A stretch of 64,000 nt of DNA. It comes from Artemisia argyi. Lineage: Eukaryota; Streptophyta; Magnoliopsida; Asterales; Asteraceae. The notes under the pieces are model-generated. The model saw only the letters and a list, made by a program, of their open reading frames with translations, searched no databases and was not told the DNA's origin. This document shows, in pieces, positions 21,561-34,960 of this stretch (positions are counted from its first letter, which is position 1; every line of letters starts with the position of its first letter). The stretch is taken from positions 145,099,106-145,163,105 of the forward strand of contig CM060698.1 of assembly GCA_030686995.1 (NCBI GenBank). Reading direction: 5' to 3'. The translations under genes were made by a program, and so were the position numbers.

Positions 21561-22054
21561 TTCAAGCCATCTCTAAACCTCAAAGAATACAAACAAAAAA
21601 TGCCATGAATGCATAAATTAAACACACCAATTAGTGGTTAGTCTTTTTACCTTCCCGTCTATGAGTTACAAATATTTTATCAACTATATAATGTGTCAAA
21701 AATCACACACAATAAAGCACAACTTTCTCCACACCACGTGCACATTGGGCAACAACTTATTATGGTGGTAAAGTAAGCATCATATCGTTTTACTTATTTA
21801 GCATGTTGATTTATGTTATTTTATGTAAATTTCATGTGTGTTTTGTGTGTGTAAGAATGTAGGACATAAAGATGGTGCTTAGGAGGTTTGGTAGTAACAT
21901 CATCTTCTCAAATGGTTTAAGATATCCTACACATCGTTATCTTATCAATTAAGTGGAACATGCACGAATATTTTTACTTTGATTGAAAATGCAATATATT
22001 GATTAAATGTATTTAAGTTACTAATGATCAACTATATCTAATTGTTTTTTGTAG

Positions 22055-22220
22055 CGCGTCAAGAAGCATTAAAGAAAGAGATCGAGAAGTCACAAAATTC
22101 TATCAAGAACAAAACATGCAAAAGACCAATGAACAACAACAACAATGACAACAACAACAAGAACAACAACAACAACAACAACGAGAACAATGCCACCGCC
22201 ACCGGTGTGATGAATACTTA
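22055..22220 (+). other. Exon-like fragment with AAC-rich tract
   Basis: A TTTTTTGTAG acceptor-like site is followed by an open stretch reading RQEALKKEIEKSQNSIKN. It then becomes a long Asn-rich tract (AACAACAACAAC with GAC/AAG breaks) and stops at TAG after GVMNT. AAAGAAAGAGATCGAGAAGT recurs at 22867-22888 in a decayed copy. It could be a captured host exon in a Helitron or simply low complexity. Function unknown. Confidence 0.3.
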
Positions 22221-23159
22221 GCATTCATATTAATAGTACGTTACAAATTAAACATGCAATATTTTACTTCATGTAATACCGCTAAACGGGCTAATACTAT
22301 TGATTCATTAGCAAGTAAGTTTATTTGACGAGCATTAAATTTTTAATCAAAAATTATTACTACACTTTGTTGGTGTATTTCAATATTTTTGCTCTTAATA
22401 TAGTTTTTTTGTCTTGCGGTGTGTTAATGTCACTTTCTTAATTAAATGTCTTGGAATATTGCGTGACTTTGATATTTGGTATAACTGTGTAAATTATGTC
22501 GATGTTACAAATTGAAAATGGTAGTATATAATAAAAATATTTGCACACGATCATCTTAACAATAAGTATCTTCTAAATCGAAAAAGTATATAAACGAGAA
22601 GAAAATTGTATTTCAAATGTTATCCTACACCTATCACGAGGTAAGCATTATTCATTTGAGTTTGATATCATGTGATTCATGTCGTCATACTGTAAATACT
22701 TAGAGTGAGTTACTAATGAATGCTCCAAATTCGATAGTATAGTTTATGGAATAATGTTGTAATAATGCATTAATTAAAAAATTATTTATGTAACTTACTC
22801 ATATTAAACGATTACATATGAAAAGCCTCATTTAAATATAACATTTTACAAAAAACCTCTTCACATTAAAGAAAGAGATCGAGAAGTCACGAAAATTGTA
22901 TCAAGAACATTAAACATGCAATATTTTACTATACGAACTATAATTTATTATACGAATTATAATTTATACTCTTGAATATACTAATTACTTTAATGTTTTA
23001 TGTTTTTATAGTTTTGTTAAAAAGAAAATTTGTTTTACAGTCGCTTTTAATAATGTAATTTATTTGAAAAATGAAGTCCGTCTTTCACAAAAACTGAGAG
23101 TTTCAAACATGAACCGAAAATTAGTCCCGAACATTACGAAAAAAACAATTAGATCCAAC

Positions 23160-24034
23160 CTGTGTGCATCGCATGGGTCCTGAGGCAGTCCAAACATGTG
23201 TGCATCGCATGTGGATGAATATAAAAGGTCTCCAACATTAATGTCATCGCTTCATATTTAAAATAATATATGTAATCTATACATATTAAAATATTAAATT
23301 TGAAGAGACTCTTTTCAATGTAATATCTTTAAAAAAATCTCTTCACATATAATCTTTTAATGTCAATAAACTATTTTAAATGTGTGACATGCTTGGAAAT
23401 GTGATACCATCACAACTTAGATATATAATGACGAAAATAAGTGTTGAAGATTACGCTATAAAAACTTATATACAGCCAATGTGCAACTCAATAAAGTATT
23501 TTAAATACGTATAAAGCTTAGTAAATGTGTGACACCATGACAACTTAAATATAAAATGACAAAAATAAATGCCGAATATTACGATTTGAAAACTTCTATA
23601 TAGCCTATGTGCATCGCACATATTTTAAATCTATGAAAACTTCTATACAACCCATGTGCATCGCACGGGCATTGTTGACTATCATAAGAAATTGTTATAA
23701 CTTAGCCGGATGTATTAATATTAGTTAGTTCGAATAAAAAACGATAGAGTCAATACCAAAATAAATAGACAAAAAATATTACGTAAAAAATACATCTTAA
23801 AATATTACATGTCACTAAACTATTTTAAATACGTATCATGCTTACAAAATGTATGCTACCACGACAACTTATATATATAATGACAAAAATACGTCTCGAA
23901 TATAAAATGACGAAAATAAAAGACGGGTATTAAACTTTGAAAACTTCTATACAGCCCATATGCATCGCACGGGCTTTCATGACTATGAATATTTAGATCG
24001 AGCCCGTGTGCATTGCACGGGTCTGAATGCCTAG
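23160..24034 (+). mobile_element. Helitron-like 3' region with repeated hairpins
   Basis: The terminus GCCCGTGTGCATTGCACGGG forms a 6-bp-stem hairpin and is followed by CTAG-T at 24031-24035, the Helitron 3' signature. Upstream, related blocks with TGTGCATCGCACGGG or close variants recur near 23160, 23200, 23610, 23645 and 23945. They are embedded in an imperfect repeat of about 130 bp (TTTTAAATACGTAT..., CACGACAACTTA, AATGACAAAAATA, GAAAACTTCTATACAGCC). The 5' end was not found; the body probably lies leftward within 20.2-23.1 kb. Confidence 0.6.
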
Positions 24035-24431
24035 TATTATTAAATGCTTATGTTCTTGGAATATGTCCAATATAGCTTTAGGGAATAACATTAACAACTA
24101 TTTGCCTCTTTCTACCAACTTTTTTACATTCTTTAACTTTATTTAATAAGTGTTTTTCTACTTATCTTCCCAATAAACTTCCCACATAAACTTTCAAATA
24201 CTTATATATTTTTCTTAAATATCTAAGTTTAGAATGCTTTTGATTGTTGAGCAATCAAGGATAGTTAGTGAGTTATTGTAATTACTCACTGACTACATCA
24301 TCTTCTTTTAGGTTCAAGACTTCATTACCGAGTTCCGACTTAGGAAGTGATAAGACTTTCTTAGTCTCTGATGAACTCTGAATATGACTCATTGACTATT
24401 CATTCATTCAGGGACTTCATTTACACTTAGG
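24035..24431 (-). mobile_element. Retroelement LTR fragment (element X), interrupted
   Basis: Read on the minus strand, this continues the LTR that starts at 28964 (TGTTGGGCC). It aligns with the plus-strand LTR at 32264-32499 through CCTAAGTGTAAATGAAGTCC, TTCAGAGTTCATCAGAGACT and ACTCACT. Athila copy A2 separates the two parts, with target duplication ATATT. Confidence 0.7.
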
Positions 24432-24805
24432 ATATTTGATGAGACGAAAAGTGTACCGCTTTTAGAGGGTCATTTAAGCCCAAAGTCGAGATTATTTGAT
24501 CAAATATTGCCCTAAATCATTCCTTTTGTCATTTTAGGTACTTTTGAGAAGAAATCTGGAAAAAGAAGCATTTTGGACGTTTTTGGAGCGAAAAAGTGAA
24601 GAAAACGACAAATTCTCCAATTCATGCTGAAAACAGTACCTCACGGCGTCAGGATTTGCTTATGATGCCATCACTCATTGGCAAAGAAGTGGATAATCAA
24701 GTTACACGTGACGCGCTAGAATGTTTTTGGAGGAATTACACGAGACGGCGTCACCAAGGCCGTCACGTACAAAACACAAGAGACGGCCAAGAGGAAGTTT
24801 ACACA

Positions 24806-24911
24806 TGACGGCGTCAGAATTGGATCTAGGCAATACGATAATATTTAAGGCGGCGAGTTGACGGCGTCAGAATTTACTCTGGACGCCGTCAGACTCAAAT
24901 CTCTATATATA
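24806..24911 (+). promoter_or_regulatory. A2 LTR promoter: TGACGGCGTCA sites and TATA box
   Basis: TGACGGCGTCA occurs at 24806-24816 and 24859-24869, with a degenerate GGACGCCGTCAG before the TATA box CTATATATAG (24902-24911). The 3' LTR repeats this arrangement with TATA at about 27950. Confidence 0.6.
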
Positions 24912-25310
24912 GTTTTTGAATTTTCATTCATTGTATGCAACTTTGAGAGGAAAATCCCTAGACGAATTTCACATTATTTTTAAGGGTTTCAAACCCTTAT
25001 TTCATCCATGTTCTATTGAAGATAAGTTTTCCAATAATTATTTAATAGGTCTATGTGTTGTTTGATTCTATTTTATGCTTGTCTTCACTTTAACATGCTA
25101 GGCTAGGTTTTCCTTGTGTTTGCTTAGATGTAACGAAACTTAGATATTGATTATTAGTTGGTTGTTTGTTAATTGTTATGGATGAATGATTTCGATGTTA
25201 GGCTTAAGAAAACTGGCAGACTTCCAATTGGTAACTTGCTTGAACATCTTAAGAAACATGATCGGATGTGTGCTACGATAAATTGGTTATATTTAATGCA
25301 TAGGTAACTA

Positions 25311-25757
25311 TGATATGTGGGAATCGCACCAGGCTTTACCTCTCAAGGGATCTTGAGAAGCTTACAACCCCCACCAGGCAGTGTACCTGATCGTTGTAGT
25401 ATAGTATAGTGACAAGTACCGGGGGATTGATCGTTCAGCTAGGAATAGTGTCGCTAGGATTAGAAAACCTAAATACTAGTTCTAAAGGTGAGGGATGATT
25501 ATTTTTGTATTTTTATATTTTTTAAAAAGCAAATAAAAATCTCAGGTTTGAAGGATTTGGGCGGAATTAGTTGCTAGTCAATTAACCCAATACTAAAGAT
25601 GCAATCAAAATAAAATACTAAAAATGAAAATAAACTAAATTAACTAAGGTTGTGAGCAATAAGTGGAGAAAATGTGTTTACTTAGATTTCACTACTCCCT
25701 AGATATCTTTTACACGTTAATTACTTGTTATAGTTGCGTGGATGACGGATTGTATTC
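25311..25757 (-). repeat. Inverted LTR half within A2
   Basis: It starts TGATATGTGGGAATCGCACC, the outer terminus of the LTR in the opposite orientation, and runs to GATTGTATTCCTTAATTAC. The neighbouring 24437-25310 reads the other way. Compared with the intact 3' LTR, the inversion is accompanied by loss of about 130 bp. Confidence 0.8.
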
Positions 25758-26277
25758 CTTAATTACTTGTTATGTTTGTTTGATTTTATTTGTTTCCGTA
25801 TGCGTGTTTTATTTTAATTGTTTGTGGCTCATGTTTCAAAATAAATTGTGAAAATGCTTTACCTTGTTATTTAACTTCGTCTTAACTTCATATAAAGGCA
25901 CTTCGCAAAAGATAAGTGTAAGGGAAATCTAAACTTGTGTCTAAGAATGGAATTCGACATGGACCACAACAATATTAAATGAACATGTATATTAGTATTT
26001 GTTTGAGTCAAATGCTTGTATCGAGTCATAATGATGTTTTATAGGAATTCCAGGAATTAATGCATGAGTTTTTCCAGAAAATTTCCAGAAACTTAACATA
26101 AGATTTCTGTCAGAACACTCTGACGGTGTCAGGGTTATAACCTGACAGCGTCAGGTGTAAAAATCTGAAAAATTTTGCAAGTTTTTTTTTTTCTACCGGT
26201 GTCTTAGAGTTTTTGTTAATTCTTTAGTTTTATAAACTACAGAAAATCTACAAACATTCATTCCACAAGCATTATAT

Positions 26278-26280
<3 letters not shown>

Positions 26281-26347
<67 letters not shown>
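26281..26347. repeat. (TA)n microsatellite
   Basis: About 67 bp of TA dinucleotide within the A2 interior. Confidence 0.95.
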
Positions 26348-26348
<1 letters not shown>

Positions 26349-28909
26349 CCGCCGATTTTACGTGAGGTTTGCCATGATTGTTTTTTCAGGTTTAACAAGT
26401 TATATTGGACAAGAAGATGATTTATATTTCTGGAGGGAAGCTTTCAACGTTCATTTTCTTGGAGGAGGATTTAACCATGTTATCACATTATCCACACCGA
26501 ACGAATCAGGAGAGTATTTGTTTCATTCTTTTACAATCCACCCCAAATGTGCAACCAAATTGCCTTAGCCTTCCGTGTATGCACTCATCTTTAGTGCATT
26601 ATTGTTACATGTTTAAACCCTTAGTTAGTTGTTTAATTGATTACATGGGTTCTAAGTCGATTCATATCTTGTACATATTGTTTTGGGACAATTGGGACTC
26701 ATGAGTAAAGTACCAGTGTTATGGAGTAATGGGGAAGAACATCATATATTACCCCCATATGTGCGTTAATCTTAAAAAGTGTTCCAAGTGTTTTGATTAT
26801 CTTGATTCGAGTCATTAGAATAGTTAATTGTAAAGTATGTAAAAGTTCAAGTGTAAAGGGAATGCAAAATTACCTATGATGTATTATTTTGGATGGTAGG
26901 GCAAGAGTGTATGTAAAAAAAAATAGAGAAAAAAATAAAGAGAAAAAAACATACGGACTACCATCCCGTTTCCTTTTATGTTTGTTTTATATTTTTGATT
27001 AGCTTAAGTCGAGTCGAGTCTTGGCTTAGCAACGCCACATTGTACATGTAATTGACCAAGATGATTAACTCGCCACCAGTAAATATTCCCTTTATCCAAC
27101 AAAACCGTGCTTATCATATCCCTACACCTCACGTTGTAACCCTTTAAAAGACCTCTTTGATAGTTTATCCTAGCTACTTACGCCAAGTGGTGGAGGTTTG
27201 ATCCTTTCCCAAGCCTATGGTAATCTATGTGCTATGACAGGTAGTGAGAGATATTTTCCATTTCTATATTGTGATATATATTTTATTACACCTGAGAGAT
27301 GTGAGTATCTAAACACTATTTGTGAGGTGCTAGTGTATAATTTCTGTGTTTATTTTGGTTTAAGTGGAACGATTATTTGTTGCAATTACTTTTATATTAG
27401 TGTTAAATGACCCCTAGCTTGTATTTTGATTAGAATAAAAGCGCATTTGCTTGATGACAAGCAAATCTCAAGTGTAATGGTATTTGATGAGACGAAAAGT
27501 GTACCGCTTTTAGAGGGTCATTTAAGCCCAAAGTCAAGATTATTTGATTAAATATTTCCCTAAATCGTTCTTTTTGTTATTCTAGGTTCTTTTGAGAAGA
27601 AATCTGGAAAATGAAGCATTTTAGACGTTTTTGGAGCGAAAAACTGAGGAAAACGACAAAGTCTCCAATTCATGCTGAAAACAGTACCTGACGGCATCAG
27701 GATTTGCTTATGACGCCGTCACTCATTGGCAAAGAGGCGGATAATCAAGTTACACGTGACGCGCTAGAATGTTTTGGAGGAATTACACGTGACGGCGTCA
27801 CCAAGGCCGTAACGTACAAAACACAAGAGACGGCCAAGAGGAAGTTTACACATGACGGCGTCAGAATTGGATCTAGGCAATACAATAATATTTATGGCGG
27901 CGAGTTGACGACTTCAGAATTTACTCTTGACGCCGTCAGACTCAAATCTCTATATATAGTTTTTTATTTTTCATTTATTGTATGCAACTTTGAGAGGAGG
28001 AACCCTAGAAGAATTTCACCTTATTTTTAAGGGTTTCAAACCCTTGTTTTATCCATGTTCTATTGAAGATAAGTTTTCCAATAATCATTCAATATGTCTA
28101 TGTGTTGTTTGATTCTATCTTATGTTTGTCTTCACTTTAACATGCTAGGCTAGGTTTTCCTTGTGTTTGCTTAGACGTAATGAAACTTAGATATTGATTA
28201 TTGGTTGGTTGTTTGTTTATAATTGTTGTGGATGAATGATTTCGATGTTAGGCTTAAGAAAACTGGCAGACTTCCAATTAGTAACTTGCTTGAACGTCTT
28301 AAAAAACATGATCGGATGTGTACTACGATAAATTGGTTATATTTAATGCATATGTAACTACTAAGGAGGCCATGTTAGGAGCTAGTAGTCGGCTCGACAT
28401 AGGAAGAGGTAGAAGCTTATACAGTTACGGAAGATCGTACACGGCCCTACGAATGGTATTAAGGAATATAACCCGTCATCTATGCAATTGTAACAAACTA
28501 ATCAATTGGTAAAAGATAGCTAGGGAGTAGTGAAATCTAAGTAAACACATTTTCTCTTATTATTGTTTTTCTCCACATTTACTTTAGTGTTATTTTATTT
28601 TATTTGCATTTGTAGTTATTTGGGTTAGTTGACTAGCAACTAATTCCGCCCATTCTTCCAAAAACTGAGATTTTTACTTGCTTTCCATAAAATACGAAAA
28701 TACAAAAAGAATCCTCCCTCACCTCTAGACGTAGTTTAGTTGAGTTTTAACCCTAGCGAATACTATTCTTTGAGTTGAACGATCAATCCCCCGGTACTTG
28801 TCACTATACTATACTACAACGGTCAGGTACACTGCCTGGTGGGGATTGCAAGCTTCTCAAGATCCCCTGAGAGGTAAAACCTTTTGCAAGGTTGCAAAAC
28901 CATGCATCA

Positions 28910-28976
28910 ATATTATATATTCAAATCCTAGTCAAAGACCATTGAGCTCTTTATTGGCCCAACAATCCCCCTTATT
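28910..28976 (-). mobile_element. Start of element X LTR with polypurine tract
   Basis: On the minus strand AATAAGGGGGAT (28965-28976), a polypurine tract, is followed by TGTTGGGCCAATAAAGAGC. This marks the beginning of a 3' LTR whose remainder lies at 24035-24431. Confidence 0.65.
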
Positions 28977-30560
28977 TTGATATAGAAATTGCTTAAATGT
29001 TTTTCAGTGTAAGTGAGTATAACAACTTATTCTTACTTACTGAAATACAGTAAAGTAAAGTGTAAACTGATCCAAAAACAAATGAGACAAAATATTTCAT
29101 TATTATTCATAGGTTACATCAAACAAAAAAAGGAAAATACATTAGTTCCTTTTAGGCTTGTTCTTCCGTTATGCCCATGAACTCCAGCTTTACTTTCTTT
29201 GTAAAGAGGAAATTCTAGTCATCCTTCCTATCGATCTAACCCCCTAAGATCTTCACTAGTCTTAGTCCTTCAGGAGTCTTTTCAGTTAATGTTGAGATCT
29301 TAAGATAAAGAGAGTTTGTGTGTTCAAGATGTGCATTTCAGAGACTCTCTAAAAAGCAGGCTCACTAAAAGCATCAATAAAGAAGATTTCATGCTCAGTT
29401 TTTTTTATAACTTTAACTTCTTTGAATGAAACTCCCTTAGGAGAAAATGTGTTGCAATGAATTCGAGCTTTAGGCTTTGAGGGAATGGTGGATCTTTTCC
29501 ACTTCTTTATTTGGGATGATGTCTTGAGAAGATCTGAAGGGTGGGAGACTCTTTGAAAAGTTATTACCTCAAGCTTTCTTGTACCAATCCCTAGGAATTT
29601 TTCTTGTTCCATGATCTTTTCAAATCTTTTTGCTAAGGTTGACTTCAATTCAATAGCACTAGCCCGTTTCTTATTGTTCAAGACAGCTAACATCATTTCC
29701 CATTCTTTATACCCAAAGAGCCCCCATTTAAACTCATTGGTAACTTCAAAGTTTGAGTGGCTTGGTGGTTGGTACGATCTTGATGTTAGTTATTACATCA
29801 AGCTTCCTAACAAGCTCCATCTTATGCTTGTAGCTTTCCTACACTTGTTTTCTCTTTATTGCCTTTTCTTTCTGCTTCTCCTTGCATGCATTTAGTTCCT
29901 GAAGTTGAAAGAGTTTGAACTCTCTAGTAGTCCTAACAACTTGTTTGTTTGTCTTAACTTCTTCATGAGCCACTTTAGCAATTTCCGTGGTAGAGGAAAC
30001 ATCATTTAAAGCAGCTTTCTTCTTCTTTTCATAATCCTGAAGTAGTTCACTGAGATCTGCCCTTGTCACATTGATGATAACCCTTGTGTACAGTTGGTAG
30101 TCAATGAGTTAAGGGCCTGATAAAGATTGAGCAATGGTGGTTTCATGGATTAGTTCCTCAACCTCTATAGATTTAGAGAGCTTATTATCTTCAATCCCAG
30201 ACATCTTCTTATTTCTTTTGGTGTCTTATGAGGGTTGTGCAGTTGAAGAAGAAGGAAGGTCTTCAGTTTTTATGGGTTTGAAGGATGAGATTGGTTCAAT
30301 AACTTTGTAATCCCATACTTTCTCTCCCTCAACTCTTAAGAAGGGATTCTGATAGATGACCATTGCATTGGGGTTGGGTTCAGTGAAAGTTGGTTTTATT
30401 AGGCTTGGAGATTCCACAAATTGGGACATGTCTTTAGAGCTGATGTAGATGGTGGTGAAAGGTTTATCAGAGACAGTTGGGTCCCTCGCTACTTCCTTGG
30501 AATCTTTGGCATAGTCTACTGGCTCTAGACTCTCCTAGAATGAATCTTCTCAACAAGCAG
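28977..30560 (-). pseudogene. Retroelement accessory ORF, copy X-minus, degenerate
   Basis: Fragments on the minus strand can be ordered. SLIKPTFTEPNPNAMVIYQN leads to EPISSFKPIKTEDLPSSS, then a Lys-rich coiled coil (LSELLQDYEKKKKAALNDVS...AKVAHEEVKTNKQ). FKWGLFGYKEWEMMLAVLNN and EHEIFFIDAFSEPAF follow. Stops and frameshifts break them. The same segments occur on the plus strand at 30563-32079. ORFs of this style (WxxFGxKEW-like block, then a GIFFIDEF-like block, just before the 3' LTR) are ones I associate with large Copia/Sirevirus elements of Asteraceae; unverified. No RT, integrase or gag motif seen. Confidence 0.55.
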
Positions 30561-30562
30561 GT

Positions 30563-32079
30563 ATGGCTTTAGAAATTTTTGACATCAAGACAAGCTTTCA
30601 GGACATGCTTCAGCTACTTAAGTTGGCAATCTCAGCCGGTGGTTCATCAAGTTCTGGTCTTTCGACCCTAGCAACTGTTGAGGGGGATAAGCCATCTAAG
30701 ACTGTCCCTGATAAACATTTAACCTTAATCAACATAAGCTCAGTTAACAAGTGTCTTTTTGTTGAGATTCCAACTCCATCAAAGCCTGCCCTACTGAACC
30801 CACTCTAACTACACTGGTTATCTATCAAGATCCCTTCAAAATGGTTTAGGGGGAGAAAATGTAGGATTTGAAGTTCCTGAACCTATCTCATCCATCAAAC
30901 TTATATCAGCTGATGATATCCCTTCTTCTTCAACTACATAATCCTTAGAAGATATTAAAGGAAAAAAAATAAGATGTTTGGAATTAAAGATAGCAAGCTC
31001 TCTGAGTCGAAAGAGGTTGAGGAACTGATCCCTAAAAACACCATTGCTCAATAATCATCAGGCCTTGAACTAATTGACTACAAATTAGACAATGGGGTCA
31101 TCATGAAGGTTTCAGGGGAGGAACTTAGTGAGCTTCTTGAGGCTGAGGAAAGAAAGAAGAAAGCTGCTAAGAATGATGTTGCCTCTGCCAAAGAAATTGT
31201 CAAAGTAGCCCATGGACATCTAAGAATGATGTTGCCTCTGCCAAAAAATTGTCAAAGTAGCCCATGAAGAAGTTAAGGCAACTAAGAAAGTTATCAAAAC
31301 AACCAGAGAGTTCAAACTTCTTTAACTTCAAGAACTCAAGGAAGCTACAAAGAAATTGAAAGAGAAGGCAGCTCAGAGGAAGTGTTTGGGAAAGCTACAA
31401 ACACATGATGGAACTTGTCAGAAATCCTGGGGTAATTACTGACATCAAGATTATAGACACCAAACCTCTTAGAGTAACCATTATTAGGGACAAAGTTGAC
31501 ACCAACTATGAAGTAATTAATGAATTCAAATGGTCACTCTTTGGGTAAAAGGAATGTGAAATGATGTTGGCTGTTTTGAACAAGAAAAAATGGGGTTAAC
31601 ATCGTTGAAATGGTATCAACCCTTGAAAAGTTTTTTAAATAAATTAGGGAACAAGAGAAATTCTAGGAATTGTCTCCAAAACGCCCCTCACCCTCTCAAG
31701 CTATCGCCAATAACGAAGAAGAGAAAAAGAACAAACACTATTTTCGAACCTGAAGTCTATATTCCTGAATTTCACTGCAACAAACTTTCCCCTGAGTGAG
31801 TTCCATTGATAGAAAGACACGTTATTGAGACACCAGAACATGGAATCTTCTTCATTGACGAGTTTAGCGAACTAGCCTTTCAAAGTCTCTGAGCTAAGCA
31901 ACTTAGGCACTCAAACTCTATTCATCTTCAAGATTTCTACAACAATTAAAAAGACTCCTGAAGCACTAAGACTTGAAAAGATCTTAGAAGTTGAAATAAG
32001 CAAAAGAGATGACAAAGAATTCCTCCTAACAACAAAAGTGAAGCTGGAAATGATGGGCATATCTGAAGAGCAAGCCTGA
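30563..32079 (+). pseudogene. Retroelement accessory ORF, copy X-plus, degenerate
   Basis: Inverted counterpart of the preceding copy. EVPEPISSIKLISADDIP (about 30870), EELSELLEAEERKKKAAKND (about 31108), FKWSLFG (about 31526), MMLAVLNKKK (31561), then IFEPEVYIPEFHCNKLSPE (31739), ETPEHGIFFIDEF (31829) and KVKLEMMGISEEQA-stop (ending 32079). It is broken by several stops and by a tandem duplication of about 50 bp (31168-31265, containing AATGATGTTGCCTCTGCC twice). Its product would be a coiled-coil protein of unknown role. Confidence 0.55.
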
Positions 32080-32263
32080 AAAGGACTTATGTATTTATGC
32101 TTTTGTTATAACTCATGAATAATAAGTGGAAAATTTTGTCTTACTTGCTATTAGGATTAGTTTAGTCTTTACTTAACATTATTTCAGTTAGTGAGAAAAA
32201 GTTTTTATACTTACTTATACTGGTTAATACTTAAACTATTTCTATATTTAAATATGAGGACAT

Positions 32264-32499
32264 TGTTGGACCAATTCGGAGCCCGATATTTGTCTAGGAT
32301 TTGGACATAAAATATTCTAAGTGTAAGTGAAGTCCCCAAATAAAGAAACATTCAAGTAGTCATCTTCAGAGTTCATTAGAGACTAAGAAAGTCTCACAAT
32401 TACCTGAGGCTGAACTTTGTAAGTGAAGTCCTTGAACCAAAAAGAAAATAATGGAGTTAGTGCTCACTAACAATAACTCACTGACTCCCATGATCTCTG
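32264..32499 (+). mobile_element. Element X LTR, plus-strand copy (truncated)
   Basis: TGTTGGACCAATTCGGAGCC follows the purine-rich ATGAGGACAT. The sequence matches the minus-strand X LTR (24035-24431 plus 28910-28964). An old Athila-like LTR begins at 32500 and interrupts it. Confidence 0.65.
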
Positions 32500-33340
32500 A
32501 TGTAGATAATTGTAAACACAAGAAGTTTTACAATCCTCCAAGGCAATGTACTTAATCGTTGTAGTGTAGTATAGGTTGAAGTGTATGACAAATTAGGTCT
32601 AGAGGTGTAGGATAATTCATTTTGTAATTTTTATATTTTTTTATAAAGCAAATTAGAATATCTCAGGTTTTAGTGGGTTTTTAAACTACTCGTTAAACTA
32701 ATAAAAAATAAATTAAACTAATAATGCAGAAAATAAATTGTGGTAACTCTTATGATAGATAAAGATGTTTACTTAGATTATCCTTACTCCATAGTTATCT
32801 CTTATTAATTAGTTGAATTGTCACGTCCTTGTTTTAATTTGTGCGTTGTATTCCTTAATACCGGTTGTAGGGTGGTGCCGAAGTCCCTAACTCTATGAAT
32901 GTATAAGTCTCCTTTAAGAATCCTAAGGTCATTAAGACTCTTAATTTCAACAAGCCGCAATTCATGCAATAAATACAATGAAAATAAACAACTAGTGCAC
33001 TCAAGTATAAAAAGTGTTTAGTCGGATGTACATGCTAGTAAATTAAAGAGTAAGCCAATTTTTCTACTCCGAACGTGAGACAATCAATTAAACAAGAGAC
33101 AACAATCAATAATTAATAACTTGGTTTCATTCAAATCTAAGCAAACACTAATTAATTTAGCCGAGCATGTTAAAGAGAAGATAAGAAACACATATAATCA
33201 AACACATAAACATATTGAATGATTAAAGAGGAATCACTTATCTTCAATAAAACATAGGTTTGGCAGCTACAAAAAAAACTTACAAAGCTCTGAAATTCGT
33301 CCTAGGGTTTACCTCTCCAAGATGTTACACGAATAATGGA
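32500..33340 (-). mobile_element. Old, diverged Athila-like LTR, outer half
   Basis: It begins TGATGTAGATAATTG. It aligns loosely along its length with the A1 LTR: CAATGTACTTAATCGTTGTAG, TTGTATTCCTTAATACC, TCTAAGCAAACACTAATTAA, ACACTTATCTTC and CCTAGGGTTT-like text. Divergence is far greater than among A1-A3. Confidence 0.65.
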
Positions 33341-34609
<1,269 letters not shown>

Positions 34610-34960
34610 TTTACAATTGTGACGGCGTCACGTTATGGTTGTGATGCCGTCCGCCCGCCGTCATTAAGGTTTCATTCTTAGTTATGTCGCCATTATGACG
34701 CTGTCATGTTGTAATGTTAGTGACGCCGTCAGCTCTAAGCCTTCATAAAAGCTTGAACCGTCGCTTGTAAAATTTACATCAAATCATCATGTTGAAATGC
34801 AAGTGACGGCGTCACGTTGTAGCTTGTGACGCCGTCAGATCTCCTTTTCCTGACATTTTTTTGACTTGTTCGTTTTCTTTGTTTTCGTCCAAATAAGCCA
34901 AAATCATGCTCGTTTCCGTCTTTTGCTTCCAATGTACCTAAAACTTGAAAAGAAATATTA
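34610..34960 (-). mobile_element. Old Athila-like LTR, U3 part with TGACG palindromes
   Basis: It contains GTGACGGCGTCACG, GTGACGCCGTCAG and several decayed forms. Then come CGTTTTCGTCCAAATAAGCC and CTTCCAATGTACCTAAAACT, matching the U3 end of the A1 LTR. It is probably the continuation of the 32500-33340 fragment. Confidence 0.6.

Larger units (their letters stand above)
24437..28909 (+). mobile_element. Athila-like Ty3/gypsy element copy A2 (coding region deleted)
   Basis: It is flanked by ATATT at 24432-24436 and 28910-28914. It starts TGATGAGACG and ends CATGCATCA. The 3' LTR is 27485-28909. The 5' LTR is rearranged: 24437-25310 is in normal orientation, whereas 25311-25757 is its terminal half inverted. 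The interior (25757-27484) matches only the 3' non-coding part of copy A1 (as reverse complement of about 36760-39110), so gag and pol are gone. It sits inside the LTR of element X. Confidence 0.85.

Noticed and set aside
23160..24034. CRISPR-like spaced repeats
   Set aside because: Repeats are irregular, diverged and Helitron-related in a plant nuclear context.
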